DNA from: CAYFVR01 sp046541515 | GTDB lineage: Bacteria; Desulfobacterota; Desulfobacteria; Desulfobacterales; Desulfococcaceae | Assembly (NCBI GenBank): GCA_046541515.1 | Contig: JBKHDD010000151.1 | Location: 1 to 11,829 of the forward strand | Reading direction: 5' to 3' | Length of the DNA stretch: 11,829 nucleotides | In this document: positions 1 through 6,538 of the stretch, one piece after another | Position numbering within the stretch: position 1 is the stretch's first letter | How the letters are laid out: each line of letters starts with the position of its first letter | Made by a program: the position numbers and the translations under genes | Notes under the pieces: model-generated | Told to the model about the DNA's origin: nothing | The model's input: only the letters and a program-made list of their open reading frames with translations | Databases searched by the model: none

Positions 1-554
1 CGGTGAAAAGCCTGGAAGATCTCCGGGGCAAAAAGGTGGCCACCGAGCTGGTGGAATTCACCAAACGGTATTTCGCCCAGCGCGACATCGACGTGCAGGT
101 GGAATTTTCCTGGGGGGCCACCGAGGCCAAGGTGGTCTCCGGCCTGGCCGACGCCATCGTGGAGGTCACCGAGACCGAGACCACCATCCGGGCCCACGGC
201 CTTCGGATCATCCACGAGCTGATGCAGACCAACACCCAGCTCATCGTCAACCACGACGCCTGGGCCGTGCCCGCCAAGCGAAAGAAGGTGGAACAGATCG
301 CGCTGCTGCTCCAGGGCGCGTTGCTTGGCGACAAAATGGTGGGGATTAAGATGAACGTGCCCGAGGATCGGCTGGAGGCGGTGATCGGCCTGTTGCCCAG
401 CCTCAACGCCCCCACCATCGCCAAACTGCACAATTCCAGCTGGGTTTCGGTGGAGTCGGTGGTGTACAACAACGAGGTGCGGGATTTGATTCCGCTGCTG
501 CTCCAAAAGGGCGCGGAGGGCATCATCGAATATCCCCTCAACAAGGTGATCTGA
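1..554 (+). CDS. hisG: ATP phosphoribosyltransferase, long form, 3' part (5' end outside window)
   Basis: HisG catalyses the first step of histidine synthesis, joining ATP and PRPP to give phosphoribosyl-ATP in the cytoplasm. The visible 183 residues start inside the protein: the first full codon, GTG at 3, is probably an internal valine because the reading frame enters from the left edge and HisG is normally close to 290 residues in the long form. GATEAKVVSGLADAIVEV (about 38-55) and ETTIRAHGL (about 58-66) match the PRPP-binding part of the catalytic domain. The C-terminal part from about residue 110 (DKMVGIKMNVPEDRL, then PTIAKLHNSSWVSVESVV) is the HisG_C regulatory domain that binds histidine, so this is the long, feedback-inhibited form that needs no HisZ. 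Many homologues read TETG where this protein reads TETE in the PRPP loop. The gene ends with TGA at 552-554 and is followed by a long non-coding spacer. Confidence 0.93.
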   Translation, partial: VKSLEDLRGKKVATELVEFTKRYFAQRDIDVQVEFSWGATEAKVVSGLADAIVEVTETETTIRAHGLRIIHELMQTNTQLIVNHDAWAVPAKRKKVEQIALLLQGALLGDKMVGIKMNVPEDRLEAVIGLLPSLNAPTIAKLHNSSWVSVESVVYNNEVRDLIPLLLQKGAEGIIEYPLNKVI

Positions 555-633
555 ACCGGTTGAGAGGGCGCGGGGCCGGGGGCCGGCGGTTCGATCCAAC
601 GGCGCCCGGCGTCGCCCGGGGAATCCGGCCGGG

Positions 634-653
634 CGGGCGGAGATCTCCGCCCG
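634..653 (+). terminator. Perfect 20-nt palindrome, possible terminator hairpin or operator
   Basis: Positions 634-653 are a perfect palindrome centred on AGATCT (641-646), with arms CGGGCGG and CCGCCCG. No T-run follows, so it is not a standard intrinsic terminator. With its zero spacer it could equally be a dimeric protein-binding site as an RNA hairpin. Its place 80 nt after hisG and 147 nt before the next start suits either transcript end processing or regulation of the aminotransferase gene. Confidence 0.3.
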
Positions 654-790
654 GGCCGTTCCCTTCGGAATGCGCAAAGAATCCGGCCAGAATACGGATC
701 GGAGCGGCGATGCCATCGCGTCGCCGTTCCGGAAAATTCCGGCGGTTGATTTCGCGGCGGGATGAGACTCCGGACGCGAAACGGAAAAAT

Positions 791-795
791 GGAGG
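791..795 (+). promoter_or_regulatory. Ribosome binding site fixing the aminotransferase start
   Basis: GGAGG lies 4 nt before the ATG at 800. No other in-frame candidate in the long open frame starting at 560 has a comparable site, so this motif decides the start. Confidence 0.75.
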
Positions 796-799
796 CGGC

Positions 800-1954
800 A
801 TGATCGCGCGACGGGTGGAACCCATCACCTCTTTTATCGTGATGGACGTGCTGGAGCGGGCCAGTGAGATGGAGCGAAGCGGGATCGACGTGATCCACCT
901 GGAAGTGGGAGAGCCCGACTTCGACACCCCGGCGTGCGTCAAGGCCGCCTGCTGCCGGGCCCTGGACGGCGGCCACACCCACTACACCCACAGCCTGGGC
1001 ATGATCGAACTGCGGGAGGGCATCGCCGACTATTACCGGCGGACCTACGGCGTTCGGGTCGATCCGGGGCAGGTGGTGGTGGGCGCGGGAACGTCGCCGC
1101 TGATGTTCGCCCTGTTCGGGGTGTTGCTCAACCCCGGCGACGAGGTGATCCTCTCCGATCCCGGCTACGCCTGCTATCCCAATTTCATCCGCTACGCGGA
1201 GGGCGTTCCGGTTTCGGCCCCGGTTCACGAGGCCGACGCCTTCCAGTTCCGGCCCGAGGCGATCCGGGAGCGGCTGACCGACCGGACCCGTGCCATTTTC
1301 ATCAATTCCCCCAGCAATCCCACCGGAAATCTGCTGGAGCCCGACCGCATGAAGGCCATCGCAGAGATGGCCAAGCCCGAAGGCCCCTTCGTGATTTCCG
1401 ACGAAATCTACCACGGCCTTGTGTACGAAGGCCGGGAGCATTCCATCCTGGAATTCAACCCCGACGCCTTCGTCTTTAACGGCTTTTCCAAGTTGCACGC
1501 CATGACCGGTCTGCGTCTCGGCTACCTCATCGCCCCCGAGCCGTTTATCCGCCCCCTCCAGAAGATTGTCCAGAACTTCTTCATTTCCGCCAACGCCATG
1601 GTCCAACGGGCCGGTCTTGCCGCGCTCACCGAGGCGGACGAGGACATCGCCCGGATGAAGGAGACCTACAACGAGCGGCGCAAATTTATGGTTCGCCGCC
1701 TGCGGGAGATGGGCTTCGGCATCGCCGTGGAGCCCACCGGCGCGTTTTACGTCTTCGCCAACGCCAGGCAGTTTTCCAACGATTCCTACCGATTCGCATT
1801 CGACATTTTGGAGAAGGCCCACGTGGGCGTGACCCCGGGGATCGATTTCGGCGAAAACGGCGAAGGCTATATCCGGTTTTCCTACGCCAATTCCATGGAA
1901 AACATCGCCGAGGGGCTGGACCGGATCGAACGCTACCTCCGGGAGCGCAACTGA
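800..1954 (+). CDS. PLP-dependent class I/II aminotransferase (AspC-like fold)
   Basis: This 384-residue cytoplasmic enzyme has the full set of fold-type I aminotransferase marks. VGEPDFDTP lies near the N terminus, N173 in SPSNPTGN, D201 and Y204 in ISDEIYHG bind the cofactor, K231 in GFSKLHAMTGLRLGY is the Schiff-base lysine, and R359 in GYIRFSY binds the substrate carboxylate. Length is normal for the family. The amino-acid substrate cannot be read from the sequence. Aspartate, alanine or aromatic amino acids are all possible, and the hisG neighbour does not make it HisC, because the overall pattern (MDVLERA...VIHLEVGEPDF) is that of the AspC-like group. The start is chosen from GGAGG at 791-795 and from the family-like N terminus. 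The engB gene follows 20 nt after the TGA stop, so the two are probably co-transcribed. Confidence 0.9.
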   Translation: MIARRVEPITSFIVMDVLERASEMERSGIDVIHLEVGEPDFDTPACVKAACCRALDGGHTHYTHSLGMIELREGIADYYRRTYGVRVDPGQVVVGAGTSPLMFALFGVLLNPGDEVILSDPGYACYPNFIRYAEGVPVSAPVHEADAFQFRPEAIRERLTDRTRAIFINSPSNPTGNLLEPDRMKAIAEMAKPEGPFVISDEIYHGLVYEGREHSILEFNPDAFVFNGFSKLHAMTGLRLGYLIAPEPFIRPLQKIVQNFFISANAMVQRAGLAALTEADEDIARMKETYNERRKFMVRRLREMGFGIAVEPTGAFYVFANARQFSNDSYRFAFDILEKAHVGVTPGIDFGENGEGYIRFSYANSMENIAEGLDRIERYLRERN

Positions 1955-1974
1955 ATGGCGCGGCGGGGGCGGCC

Positions 1975-2613
1975 ATGAAAATTCTCTCTGCGGAATTCGT
2001 CACCAGCGCCGCCGCGCCCAAGGGCTATCCGCCGCCGCGTCTGCCGGAGATCGCCTTTGCGGGCCGGTCCAACGTGGGGAAGTCCTCGCTCATCAACGTT
2101 CTGGTGAACCGAAAGCGATTGGTGAAGACCAGCCGGACGCCGGGCCGGACCCAGCTCATCAATTTTTTCGACGTCAACGAGCGGTTCACCTTCGTGGACC
2201 TGCCCGGCTACGGCTACGCCAAGGTGCCGGAAGCGATCCGCCGGAAATGGGGGCCGATGATCGAGACCTACCTGGGCGACCGGGAGCCCCTTCGCGGCGT
2301 GTTGCTGTTGCTGGACATCCGCCGCACCCCGGGAACCGAGGAGATCGATCTGATCCACTGGTTCAACGTTCACCGGCTGCCGGCCCTGCTGGTGGCCACC
2401 AAGGCGGACAAGCTCTCCCGGTCCAAGCAGAACAAGCAACTCGCCAAAATCGGCGAGGTGCTGGGCGTCTCCGAAAAGGAAGTTCTGCGGTTTTCCGCCC
2501 AGACCCGCCAGGGCCGGGATCGGCTGTGGGAGCGGATCGTGGAAATGGCGGAGCCGCCGCAGGCGGAATCCGCGCCGGATCCGGAGGGACCGTCGGAGGA
2601 AGACCATGGCTGA
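1975..2613 (+). CDS. engB: Ribosome-biogenesis GTPase EngB (YsxC/YihA)
   Basis: EngB is a small GTPase needed for late assembly of the 50S ribosomal subunit. All G motifs are present in the 212-residue product: G1 GRSNVGKSS (30-38), a TrmE/Era-type G2 stretch KTSRTPGRTQ (51-60), G3 DLPG (75-78) within the family-typical FVDLPGYGYAKVP, G4 TKAD (142-145) and G5 SAQ (174-176). LVKTSRTPGRTQLINFF is strongly diagnostic of EngB. The last 20 or so residues (AEPPQAESAPDPEGPSEEDHG) form an acidic tail beyond the usual end of the G domain. The ribosome binding site before ATG 1975 is poor, only a G-rich run, which suggests translation coupled to the aminotransferase gene ending at 1954. The gene overlaps the start of era by 8 nt. 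Confidence 0.95.
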   Translation: MKILSAEFVTSAAAPKGYPPPRLPEIAFAGRSNVGKSSLINVLVNRKRLVKTSRTPGRTQLINFFDVNERFTFVDLPGYGYAKVPEAIRRKWGPMIETYLGDREPLRGVLLLLDIRRTPGTEEIDLIHWFNVHRLPALLVATKADKLSRSKQNKQLAKIGEVLGVSEKEVLRFSAQTRQGRDRLWERIVEMAEPPQAESAPDPEGPSEEDHG

Positions 2614-3529
2614 TGGGATGAACGGAAACGGGCCGTCCCCCACGGGGGGGTTCCGCTCCGGTTTTGTGCTGATTCTCGGCGCGCCCAACGTGGGAAAATC
2701 GACCCTGCTCAACCATGTGCTGGGCGAGAAAATCTCCATCACTTCCAAAAAGGCCCAGACCACCCGCAACCGGGTGCTGGGCGTCCTGCACCGGCCGGGA
2801 ACCCAGTTCGTCTTTCTGGACACGCCCGGCGTCCACCGGGCGGAAAAGGAGCTCAACGTCCGCATGGTGGACGTGGCCCTGGGCGCCGTGTCCGACGCCG
2901 ACCTCATTCTGTTCATGCTCGATCTCGCCCATCCCGATCCGGAATCGGAAGCCCTGGTGGCCCGGCGGCTGGAGCGCCGGGAAAAGCCGGTGGTGCTGGC
3001 CCTGAACAAGGTGGACGCCGTGGCGAAGGAGCGAGTGCTCCCCGTGATCGACCGTTGGCGCGCGGCCCACGATTTCGCGGCGGTGGTTCCGGTCTCCGCC
3101 AAAACCGGCGTCCAGCTGGACGTGCTGCTGGACGAAATGGCGGCGTTGTTGCCCGAGGGGCCGCCTTACTTTCCCGAAGACGCCATTACCGACATGCCGG
3201 AACGGTTCATCGTGGCCGAAATGGTGCGGGAAAAGGTCTTTCGGCTGACCGGCCAGGAAATCCCGTACGCCGCCGCCGTCACCGTGGACGCCTTCGACGA
3301 GAGCGATCCGTCCCTCATCCGGATCGACGCCACCATCCACGTGGAGCGGGATTCCCAGAAGGGCATGGTCATCGGCAAGGGCGGCAAAAAGCTCCGCCAG
3401 ATCGGCGAGGCGGCCCGGGAAGACGTCCAGCGGATGCTGGGCACGCGGGTTTTCCTCAAACTGTTCGTCCGGGTGCAGAAAAACTGGAGCCGGGACACCA
3501 AAGCCCTTCGCCGGTTCGGATACGAGTAG
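2606..3529 (+). CDS. era: GTPase Era
   Basis: Era binds 16S rRNA near its 3' end and assists 30S subunit maturation; it acts in the cytoplasm and at the inner membrane. The 307-residue product has the G domain with G1 GAPNVGKST (25-33), G2 region KKAQTTRNRVLG (48-59), G3 DTPG (72-75), G4 NKVD (134-137) and G5 SAK (164-166). A C-terminal KH RNA-binding domain follows, with the loop VIGKGGKKLRQIG (255-267) and the end motif FVRVQKNWSRD. An extra N-terminal stretch of about 19 residues (MADGMNGNGPSPTGG...) precedes the fold. The start at 2606 is backed by GGAGGA at 2595-2600, inside the end of engB; the 8-nt overlap implies translational coupling. Length and motifs are normal. Confidence 0.96.
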   Translation: MADGMNGNGPSPTGGFRSGFVLILGAPNVGKSTLLNHVLGEKISITSKKAQTTRNRVLGVLHRPGTQFVFLDTPGVHRAEKELNVRMVDVALGAVSDADLILFMLDLAHPDPESEALVARRLERREKPVVLALNKVDAVAKERVLPVIDRWRAAHDFAAVVPVSAKTGVQLDVLLDEMAALLPEGPPYFPEDAITDMPERFIVAEMVREKVFRLTGQEIPYAAAVTVDAFDESDPSLIRIDATIHVERDSQKGMVIGKGGKKLRQIGEAAREDVQRMLGTRVFLKLFVRVQKNWSRDTKALRRFGYE

Positions 3530-3605
3530 GGATTGCGGCGCCCTTTCGTCCCGGGCCGCCTCTTCCGCCTTTCCTCCGCCGGTCGCCCTTCCCGTCCGTT
3601 CCGGC

Positions 3606-3651
3606 CCGTGAAACGAGACATGGTTCACGGAATTTCCGCAAATTCCGGAAT
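3606..3651 (+). repeat. Overlapping inverted repeats upstream of the ATP-grasp gene
   Basis: Two 7-bp stems share two bases: CCGTGAA (3606-3612) with TTCACGG (3624-3630), and GGAATTT (3629-3635) with AAATTCC (3640-3646). A third palindrome, ATTCCGGAAT, occupies 3642-3651. Because the stems overlap they cannot form fully at once. No T-run follows directly, so a terminator is not obvious. The rest of the era to ATP-grasp spacer (3530-3698) shows nothing else I can name. Confidence 0.35.
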
Positions 3652-3698
3652 AAAAACGGTCCGATCCTCTCGTAAATCGGGTGGCCGTTGTTATCTCC

Positions 3699-4553
3699 AT
3701 GATCCTTTCCTACCATCCCATGTACGTCGGCAATGAAAACCGGTTGTGCGCCGGACGCGATCCGGGGCCCGAAGACCGATCGGCCATGGAACGGGCCGGG
3801 GCGGTCATTCTTCCCCAGGGATGCCGGGAACCGCTGTACTGGATGGCCGCGGAGGCTTGCCCCCACGTCTTTCCGAACTACGCCGCCCGGTTCCGGTATC
3901 CGGGAAAGGTCGGGCAAGCCGGCCTGTTTCGGAACCAAAACGCGCCCCATCCCGAAACGATGGCCTTTTCCTCCGCGTTTGATTTTCGAAACCGTTGCCG
4001 GCGGGGTCAATGCCGTCCCCCCGGCGGGTTTCCGGCCGTTTTTAAGCTGGACCGGGGCGGCGACGGGGAAAACGTCTTGCGGCTGGACGGCCCCGTCGAT
4101 CTGGAAACGGCGGTGTCGATCGCCGAACGAACGGAGCGGGACGGGCGGCCGGGGTTTTTGCTCCAGCGATGGGTGCCCGGCGGAAACCGAACCCTCCGGG
4201 TGGCGGTGATCGGGAATGTCTATCGATCCTACTGGCGGGTGGGGGACGACCCGGCGGAATTCAAGGCGGGGCTGGCGGACGGCGGTCGGATCGACTTTCA
4301 CGGACGGCCCGGGCTCCAGACCGTCGGGCGAAAAACGGTGGCCGATTTTTGCCGGAAGACGGGAATCAACCTCGCCGGTTTCGACCTGCTGTTCGAAAAC
4401 GATCGGCCGCTGTTTCTGGAAATCAACTATTTTTTTGGCCGCAAAGGGCTGGGCGGGTCGGCGGGGTTTTACCCGCTCCTCATCGACGCCATCCACCGCT
4501 GGCTCCGGGATCGGGGCCTGACCCCGGCCTTTCAGCACGACGTGGATTTTTAG
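3699..4553 (+). CDS. RimK-like ATP-grasp domain protein, substrate unknown
   Basis: The 284-residue product looks like an ATP-grasp ligase, an enzyme class that joins a carboxylate to an amine or thiol through an acylphosphate. Visible marks are FPAVFKLDRGGDGENV with the likely nucleotide-binding K116, the hinge FLLQRWVPGGN (153-163), an arginine in TLRVAVIGN (R168), GFDLLFEND (228-235) with D229, and FLEINYFFGRKGLGG (239-253), where E241 and N243 are the usual Mg ligands. The final part resembles the LEVN..PG signature of RimK-type enzymes, but FFGRKGLGG replaces the standard SPG. The N-terminal 100 residues (MILSYHPMYVGN; AVILPQGCREPLYWMA) are not a domain I can name. The start is uncertain: GTG at 3681 is in frame 18 nt upstream and neither candidate has a clear Shine-Dalgarno; I chose the ATG because MILSYHP reads as a natural first strand. 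No partner gene reveals the substrate. Confidence 0.7.
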   Translation: MILSYHPMYVGNENRLCAGRDPGPEDRSAMERAGAVILPQGCREPLYWMAAEACPHVFPNYAARFRYPGKVGQAGLFRNQNAPHPETMAFSSAFDFRNRCRRGQCRPPGGFPAVFKLDRGGDGENVLRLDGPVDLETAVSIAERTERDGRPGFLLQRWVPGGNRTLRVAVIGNVYRSYWRVGDDPAEFKAGLADGGRIDFHGRPGLQTVGRKTVADFCRKTGINLAGFDLLFENDRPLFLEINYFFGRKGLGGSAGFYPLLIDAIHRWLRDRGLTPAFQHDVDF

Positions 4554-4616
4554 GCGATTGGCCCGAATTTTCGCGAGCGTCGCGGTCCGTCCCGGCCCGA
4601 CGAAAAGGAGAAGCCC

Positions 4617-4925
4617 ATGAACGGATTCGGTCCGGGTCCGGACGAGGCGGTTCTTCGGCGGGAGCGCCACAAAGCCCGGGAACTCCGGGCGTCCCCGTGG
4701 TGGAAGCGCCAATGCGCCAAAGGCGTTTGCCATTACTGCGGGAAGGCGACCCCGGCAAAGGAGTTGACCATGGACCATATTCTTCCCCTGGCCCGGGGCG
4801 GTCGCTCCACCCGGGGCAACGTGGCCCCCTGTTGCAAGGAATGCAACACCCGGAAGAAGAGCATGTTGCCCATGGAGTGGGAGGCCTACTTGGATACCCT
4901 TCGAAAACCGGACGATTTCCACTAG
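4617..4925 (+). CDS. Small HNH endonuclease family protein
   Basis: This 102-residue protein is essentially a single HNH nuclease domain. C38-x2-C41 and C73-x2-C76 form the zinc knuckles, and TMDHILPLARGG (51-62) carries the D53-H54 catalytic start of the beta-beta-alpha metal finger. N68 in RGNVAPCC and N77 in CNTRKKS complete the pattern, and MLPMEWEAYL is the usual helix after the core. The start has a clear AAGGAG at 4605-4610, 6 nt before ATG 4617. It begins 63 nt after the ATP-grasp gene and may share its transcript. There is no methyltransferase, phage gene or restriction partner nearby, so its role (DNA repair, defence, or a remnant of a mobile element) is open. Codon use looks like that of its neighbours. 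Confidence 0.85.
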   Translation: MNGFGPGPDEAVLRRERHKARELRASPWWKRQCAKGVCHYCGKATPAKELTMDHILPLARGGRSTRGNVAPCCKECNTRKKSMLPMEWEAYLDTLRKPDDFH

Positions 4926-4939
4926 TCGAATCTGGCATT

Positions 4940-4968
4940 TTGGGAAAAAATCACTAATTTTTTACTTT
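4940..4968 (+). promoter_or_regulatory. Possible sigma-70-type promoter for the lipoprotein pair
   Basis: The spacer 4926-5070 is locally AT-rich in an otherwise GC-rich window. TTGGGA (4940-4945) and TACTTT (4963-4968) are spaced by 17 nt, giving 4 of 6 and 3 of 6 consensus matches. AAAAAAT (4945-4951) and ATTTTTT (4957-4963) form an AT-only inverted repeat across the spacer. A small hairpin, GCGCT with AGCGC (4971-4983), follows. The matches are weak; base composition is the main argument. Confidence 0.3.
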
Positions 4969-5070
4969 ATGCGCTCGGAGCGCCAAAACGAAACCGCGAA
5001 AATTTTCCCGGGATTCCCTCGCCGGCGGCCGTCGCCGGAGGCCAAGCCCGGGCCAAACCAGGAGGGGTGA

Positions 5071-5460
5071 ATGATGCAGTGGAATCACGGATGGTTTTGG
5101 AAATGTTTTCTGGCGGGTCTGGCGATTCTGGCCGCGGGATGCGCCTCGCCGGACATGGGGCCGGTTACCCGGCAGATCGCCAGCCTGGAGACGATGATTC
5201 AGCAGGCCCGTCAGGCCAAGGCCGAGGAGTACGCGCCGCTGGAGCTGAAGCGGGCGGAGGAGAAGCTTTTCGCCGCCAAACAGGCGGCGGAGGAAGAAGA
5301 GGTGGAGCGGGCCGCGATGCTGGCCGAGGAGGCCATGGCCGAGGCCCGACTGGCGGAGGCCAAGGCCGAGGCCGACCGGGCCAAGGACCGGGTGGCCGAC
5401 GAGGAGAGGGACGTGCAGACGCTGCGGGACGAGATCGACCGGGCCCAAAAATTAAAATAG
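5071..5460 (+). CDS. Outer-membrane lipoprotein with DUF4398-like domain
   Basis: The 129-residue product begins with a signal peptide (hydrophobic WFWKCFLAGLAILAA) ending in a lipobox LAAGC, with the lipidated cysteine at residue 24. The next residue is Ala, not Asp, so outer-membrane sorting by Lol is expected. The mature part is a charged, Ala/Glu-rich helical segment with the DUF4398-like pattern EEYAPLELKRAEEKLFAAKQA, probably forming a coiled coil or helical hairpin in the periplasm. Function is unknown; such proteins are often found beside OmpA-family lipoproteins, as here. AGGAGG at 5060-5065 supports ATG 5071; a second ATG at 5074 is also possible. The next gene, 22 nt downstream, carries the same N-terminal domain type. 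Confidence 0.8.
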   Translation: MMQWNHGWFWKCFLAGLAILAAGCASPDMGPVTRQIASLETMIQQARQAKAEEYAPLELKRAEEKLFAAKQAAEEEEVERAAMLAEEAMAEARLAEAKAEADRAKDRVADEERDVQTLRDEIDRAQKLK

Positions 5461-5482
5461 TCGCCGAAACGGAGGAGGGGAT

Positions 5483-6442
5483 ATGCGCGTGAAGAAAGAG
5501 GAATTCGGGGTGGGAATGGCGTTGTTCGGGATGGCGCTTGTCTGGATGGCCGGTTGCGCCTCCGCGCCGACGCCCACACCGGCCCTGGAGCGGGCGCGAA
5601 TGGCCTTTTCCCAGGCCAAGGCCCAGGGGGTGGGCGAGTTGGCGCCGGTGGAGCTGGACGAGGCGTCAAAGGCGCTGAATCGCGCGGAAACCGCCGAAAG
5701 CCGGGAGGCCATGAACCGCCAAGCCGATCTGGCCCGAAAACAGATCGAATACGCGGTGGCCGTGGCCGAGCAAAACCGGGCGGAAAATCGGCTGGAAGAG
5801 TTGCAGGACGAAAAGCAGCGGGTACTGCTGGATACCCGGGAGGCCCAGGTGGAGCGGGCCCGCCGGGAAGCCGAGGCGCGGGCCGAGGAAGCCGAACGAA
5901 AGGCGCGCGAAGCCGAAATGGCCCGCCAACAGGCGGAATCGGCGCGGAAGCAGGCCGAGTCCGCGAAAGCCCAGGCGGAGGCCGCCCGAAAAGAGGCCGA
6001 GGATGCCCGCCGGGAGGCCGAGGACCTTAAACGGCAGTTGAGCGAGCTGGCGGCCAAGCAGACCGACCGGGGGCTGGTTTTGACCCTGGGCGACGTGCTC
6101 TTTGAAACCGGCAAGGCCGAGCTGATGCCCGGCGCGGCCCGGAGCATCGACAAGCTCGCCGAATTTTTGCGGGAAAACCCCGAACGGTCCGTTCTCGTGG
6201 AGGGGCATACCGACAGCACGGGCGGGGAGTCCTTCAACCTGTCCCTGAGCCAGCGGCGGGCCGACTCGGTGCGCAGCGCCATCATGGCCCGGGGCATCGA
6301 TCCCCGGCGCGTCCTGGCCCGCGGCTACGGCGAACAGTATCCGGCGGCCAACAACGACACGGCGGCCGGACGGCAGCAGAATCGCCGCGTGGAAATCGTG
6401 GTGCTGGACGAGGGCGTCGATCCCGGCGAAATGGTTCGGTAG
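5483..6442 (+). CDS. OmpA-family lipoprotein: DUF4398-like segment, coiled coil, peptidoglycan-binding domain
   Basis: This 319-residue lipoprotein probably tethers the outer membrane to peptidoglycan. A signal peptide ends at the lipobox MAGC (C25; Met at -3 is uncommon), followed by Ala-Ser, which favours the outer membrane. Residues 35-100 resemble the preceding lipoprotein (LAPVELDEASKALNRAE). Residues about 105-195 are a long Ala/Glu/Arg coiled coil with repeated KxAE(A/S)AR units. Residues 197-310 are an OmpA C-terminal domain: GDVLFETGKAEL, VEGHTDSTG with D244, LSLSQRRADSV with R258/R259, ARGYGEQYPAANN and GRQQNRRVEI. The aspartate and arginine are the residues that contact diaminopimelate in OmpA. 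GGAGGAGGGG at 5471-5480 supports ATG 5483. The 22-nt gap to the upstream lipoprotein indicates one operon. Confidence 0.9.
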   Translation: MRVKKEEFGVGMALFGMALVWMAGCASAPTPTPALERARMAFSQAKAQGVGELAPVELDEASKALNRAETAESREAMNRQADLARKQIEYAVAVAEQNRAENRLEELQDEKQRVLLDTREAQVERARREAEARAEEAERKAREAEMARQQAESARKQAESAKAQAEAARKEAEDARREAEDLKRQLSELAAKQTDRGLVLTLGDVLFETGKAELMPGAARSIDKLAEFLRENPERSVLVEGHTDSTGGESFNLSLSQRRADSVRSAIMARGIDPRRVLARGYGEQYPAANNDTAAGRQQNRRVEIVVLDEGVDPGEMVR

Positions 6443-6476
6443 CTTTCCGGGCGAAAAACCGAATGAATCTTCACGG

Positions 6477-6508
6477 CGCGGCGGCGATTCCAGGGAATCG
6501 TCGCCGCG
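6477..6508 (+). terminator. Strong GC-rich hairpin between the lipoprotein pair and fetA
   Basis: CGCGGCGGCGATTC (6477-6490) pairs with GAATCGTCGCCGCG (6495-6508) around a CAGG loop, giving 14 pairs with one G-T wobble. It starts 35 nt after the OmpA-lipoprotein stop. No T-run follows, so it is either a non-canonical terminator, an RNA 3'-end stabiliser or an attenuating stem before fetA. Confidence 0.45.
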
Positions 6509-6526
6509 TCGTTGCGAGAAGAGGAT

Positions 6527-6531
6527 GGAGG
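6527..6531 (+). promoter_or_regulatory. Ribosome binding site favouring GTG 6539 as fetA start
   Basis: GGAGG lies 7 nt before the GTG at 6539. The alternative TTG at 6512 has no such site and sits 3 nt after the hairpin at 6477-6508. Confidence 0.7.
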
Positions 6532-6538
6532 CCGGCCG

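Larger units (their letters stand above)
555..799 (+). other. GC-rich non-coding spacer between hisG and the aminotransferase gene
   Basis: The aminotransferase frame stays open through this 245-base stretch, but its translation is low-complexity Gly/Arg/Pro and does not resemble the N terminus of any aminotransferase. A good ribosome binding site lies just before the ATG at 800, so I treat the stretch as untranslated. It contains two inverted repeats: a weak one (CCCGG 605-609 with CCGGG 616-620) and a perfect palindrome at 634-653. I see no clear sigma-70 promoter in it. Confidence 0.6.

Noticed and set aside
585..602. GGTTCGATCC resembling a tRNA T-arm
   Set aside because: The flanking bases do not form a T-stem, and no D-arm, anticodon arm or acceptor stem can be found around it.
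800..1954. Histidinol-phosphate aminotransferase (HisC) on the basis of the hisG neighbour
   Set aside because: The N-terminal and lysine-region motifs match the AspC-like group rather than HisC, and a 245-nt spacer separates it from hisG.
3456..4922. A 488-codon open frame on the minus strand
   Set aside because: It covers the ATP-grasp and HNH genes, both with recognisable catalytic motifs on the + strand, and shows no family pattern of its own.
4971..4983. Intrinsic terminator after the HNH gene
   Set aside because: The hairpin is short and the T-run lies before it, not after it, on the + strand; the minus strand has no T-run directly after the stem.
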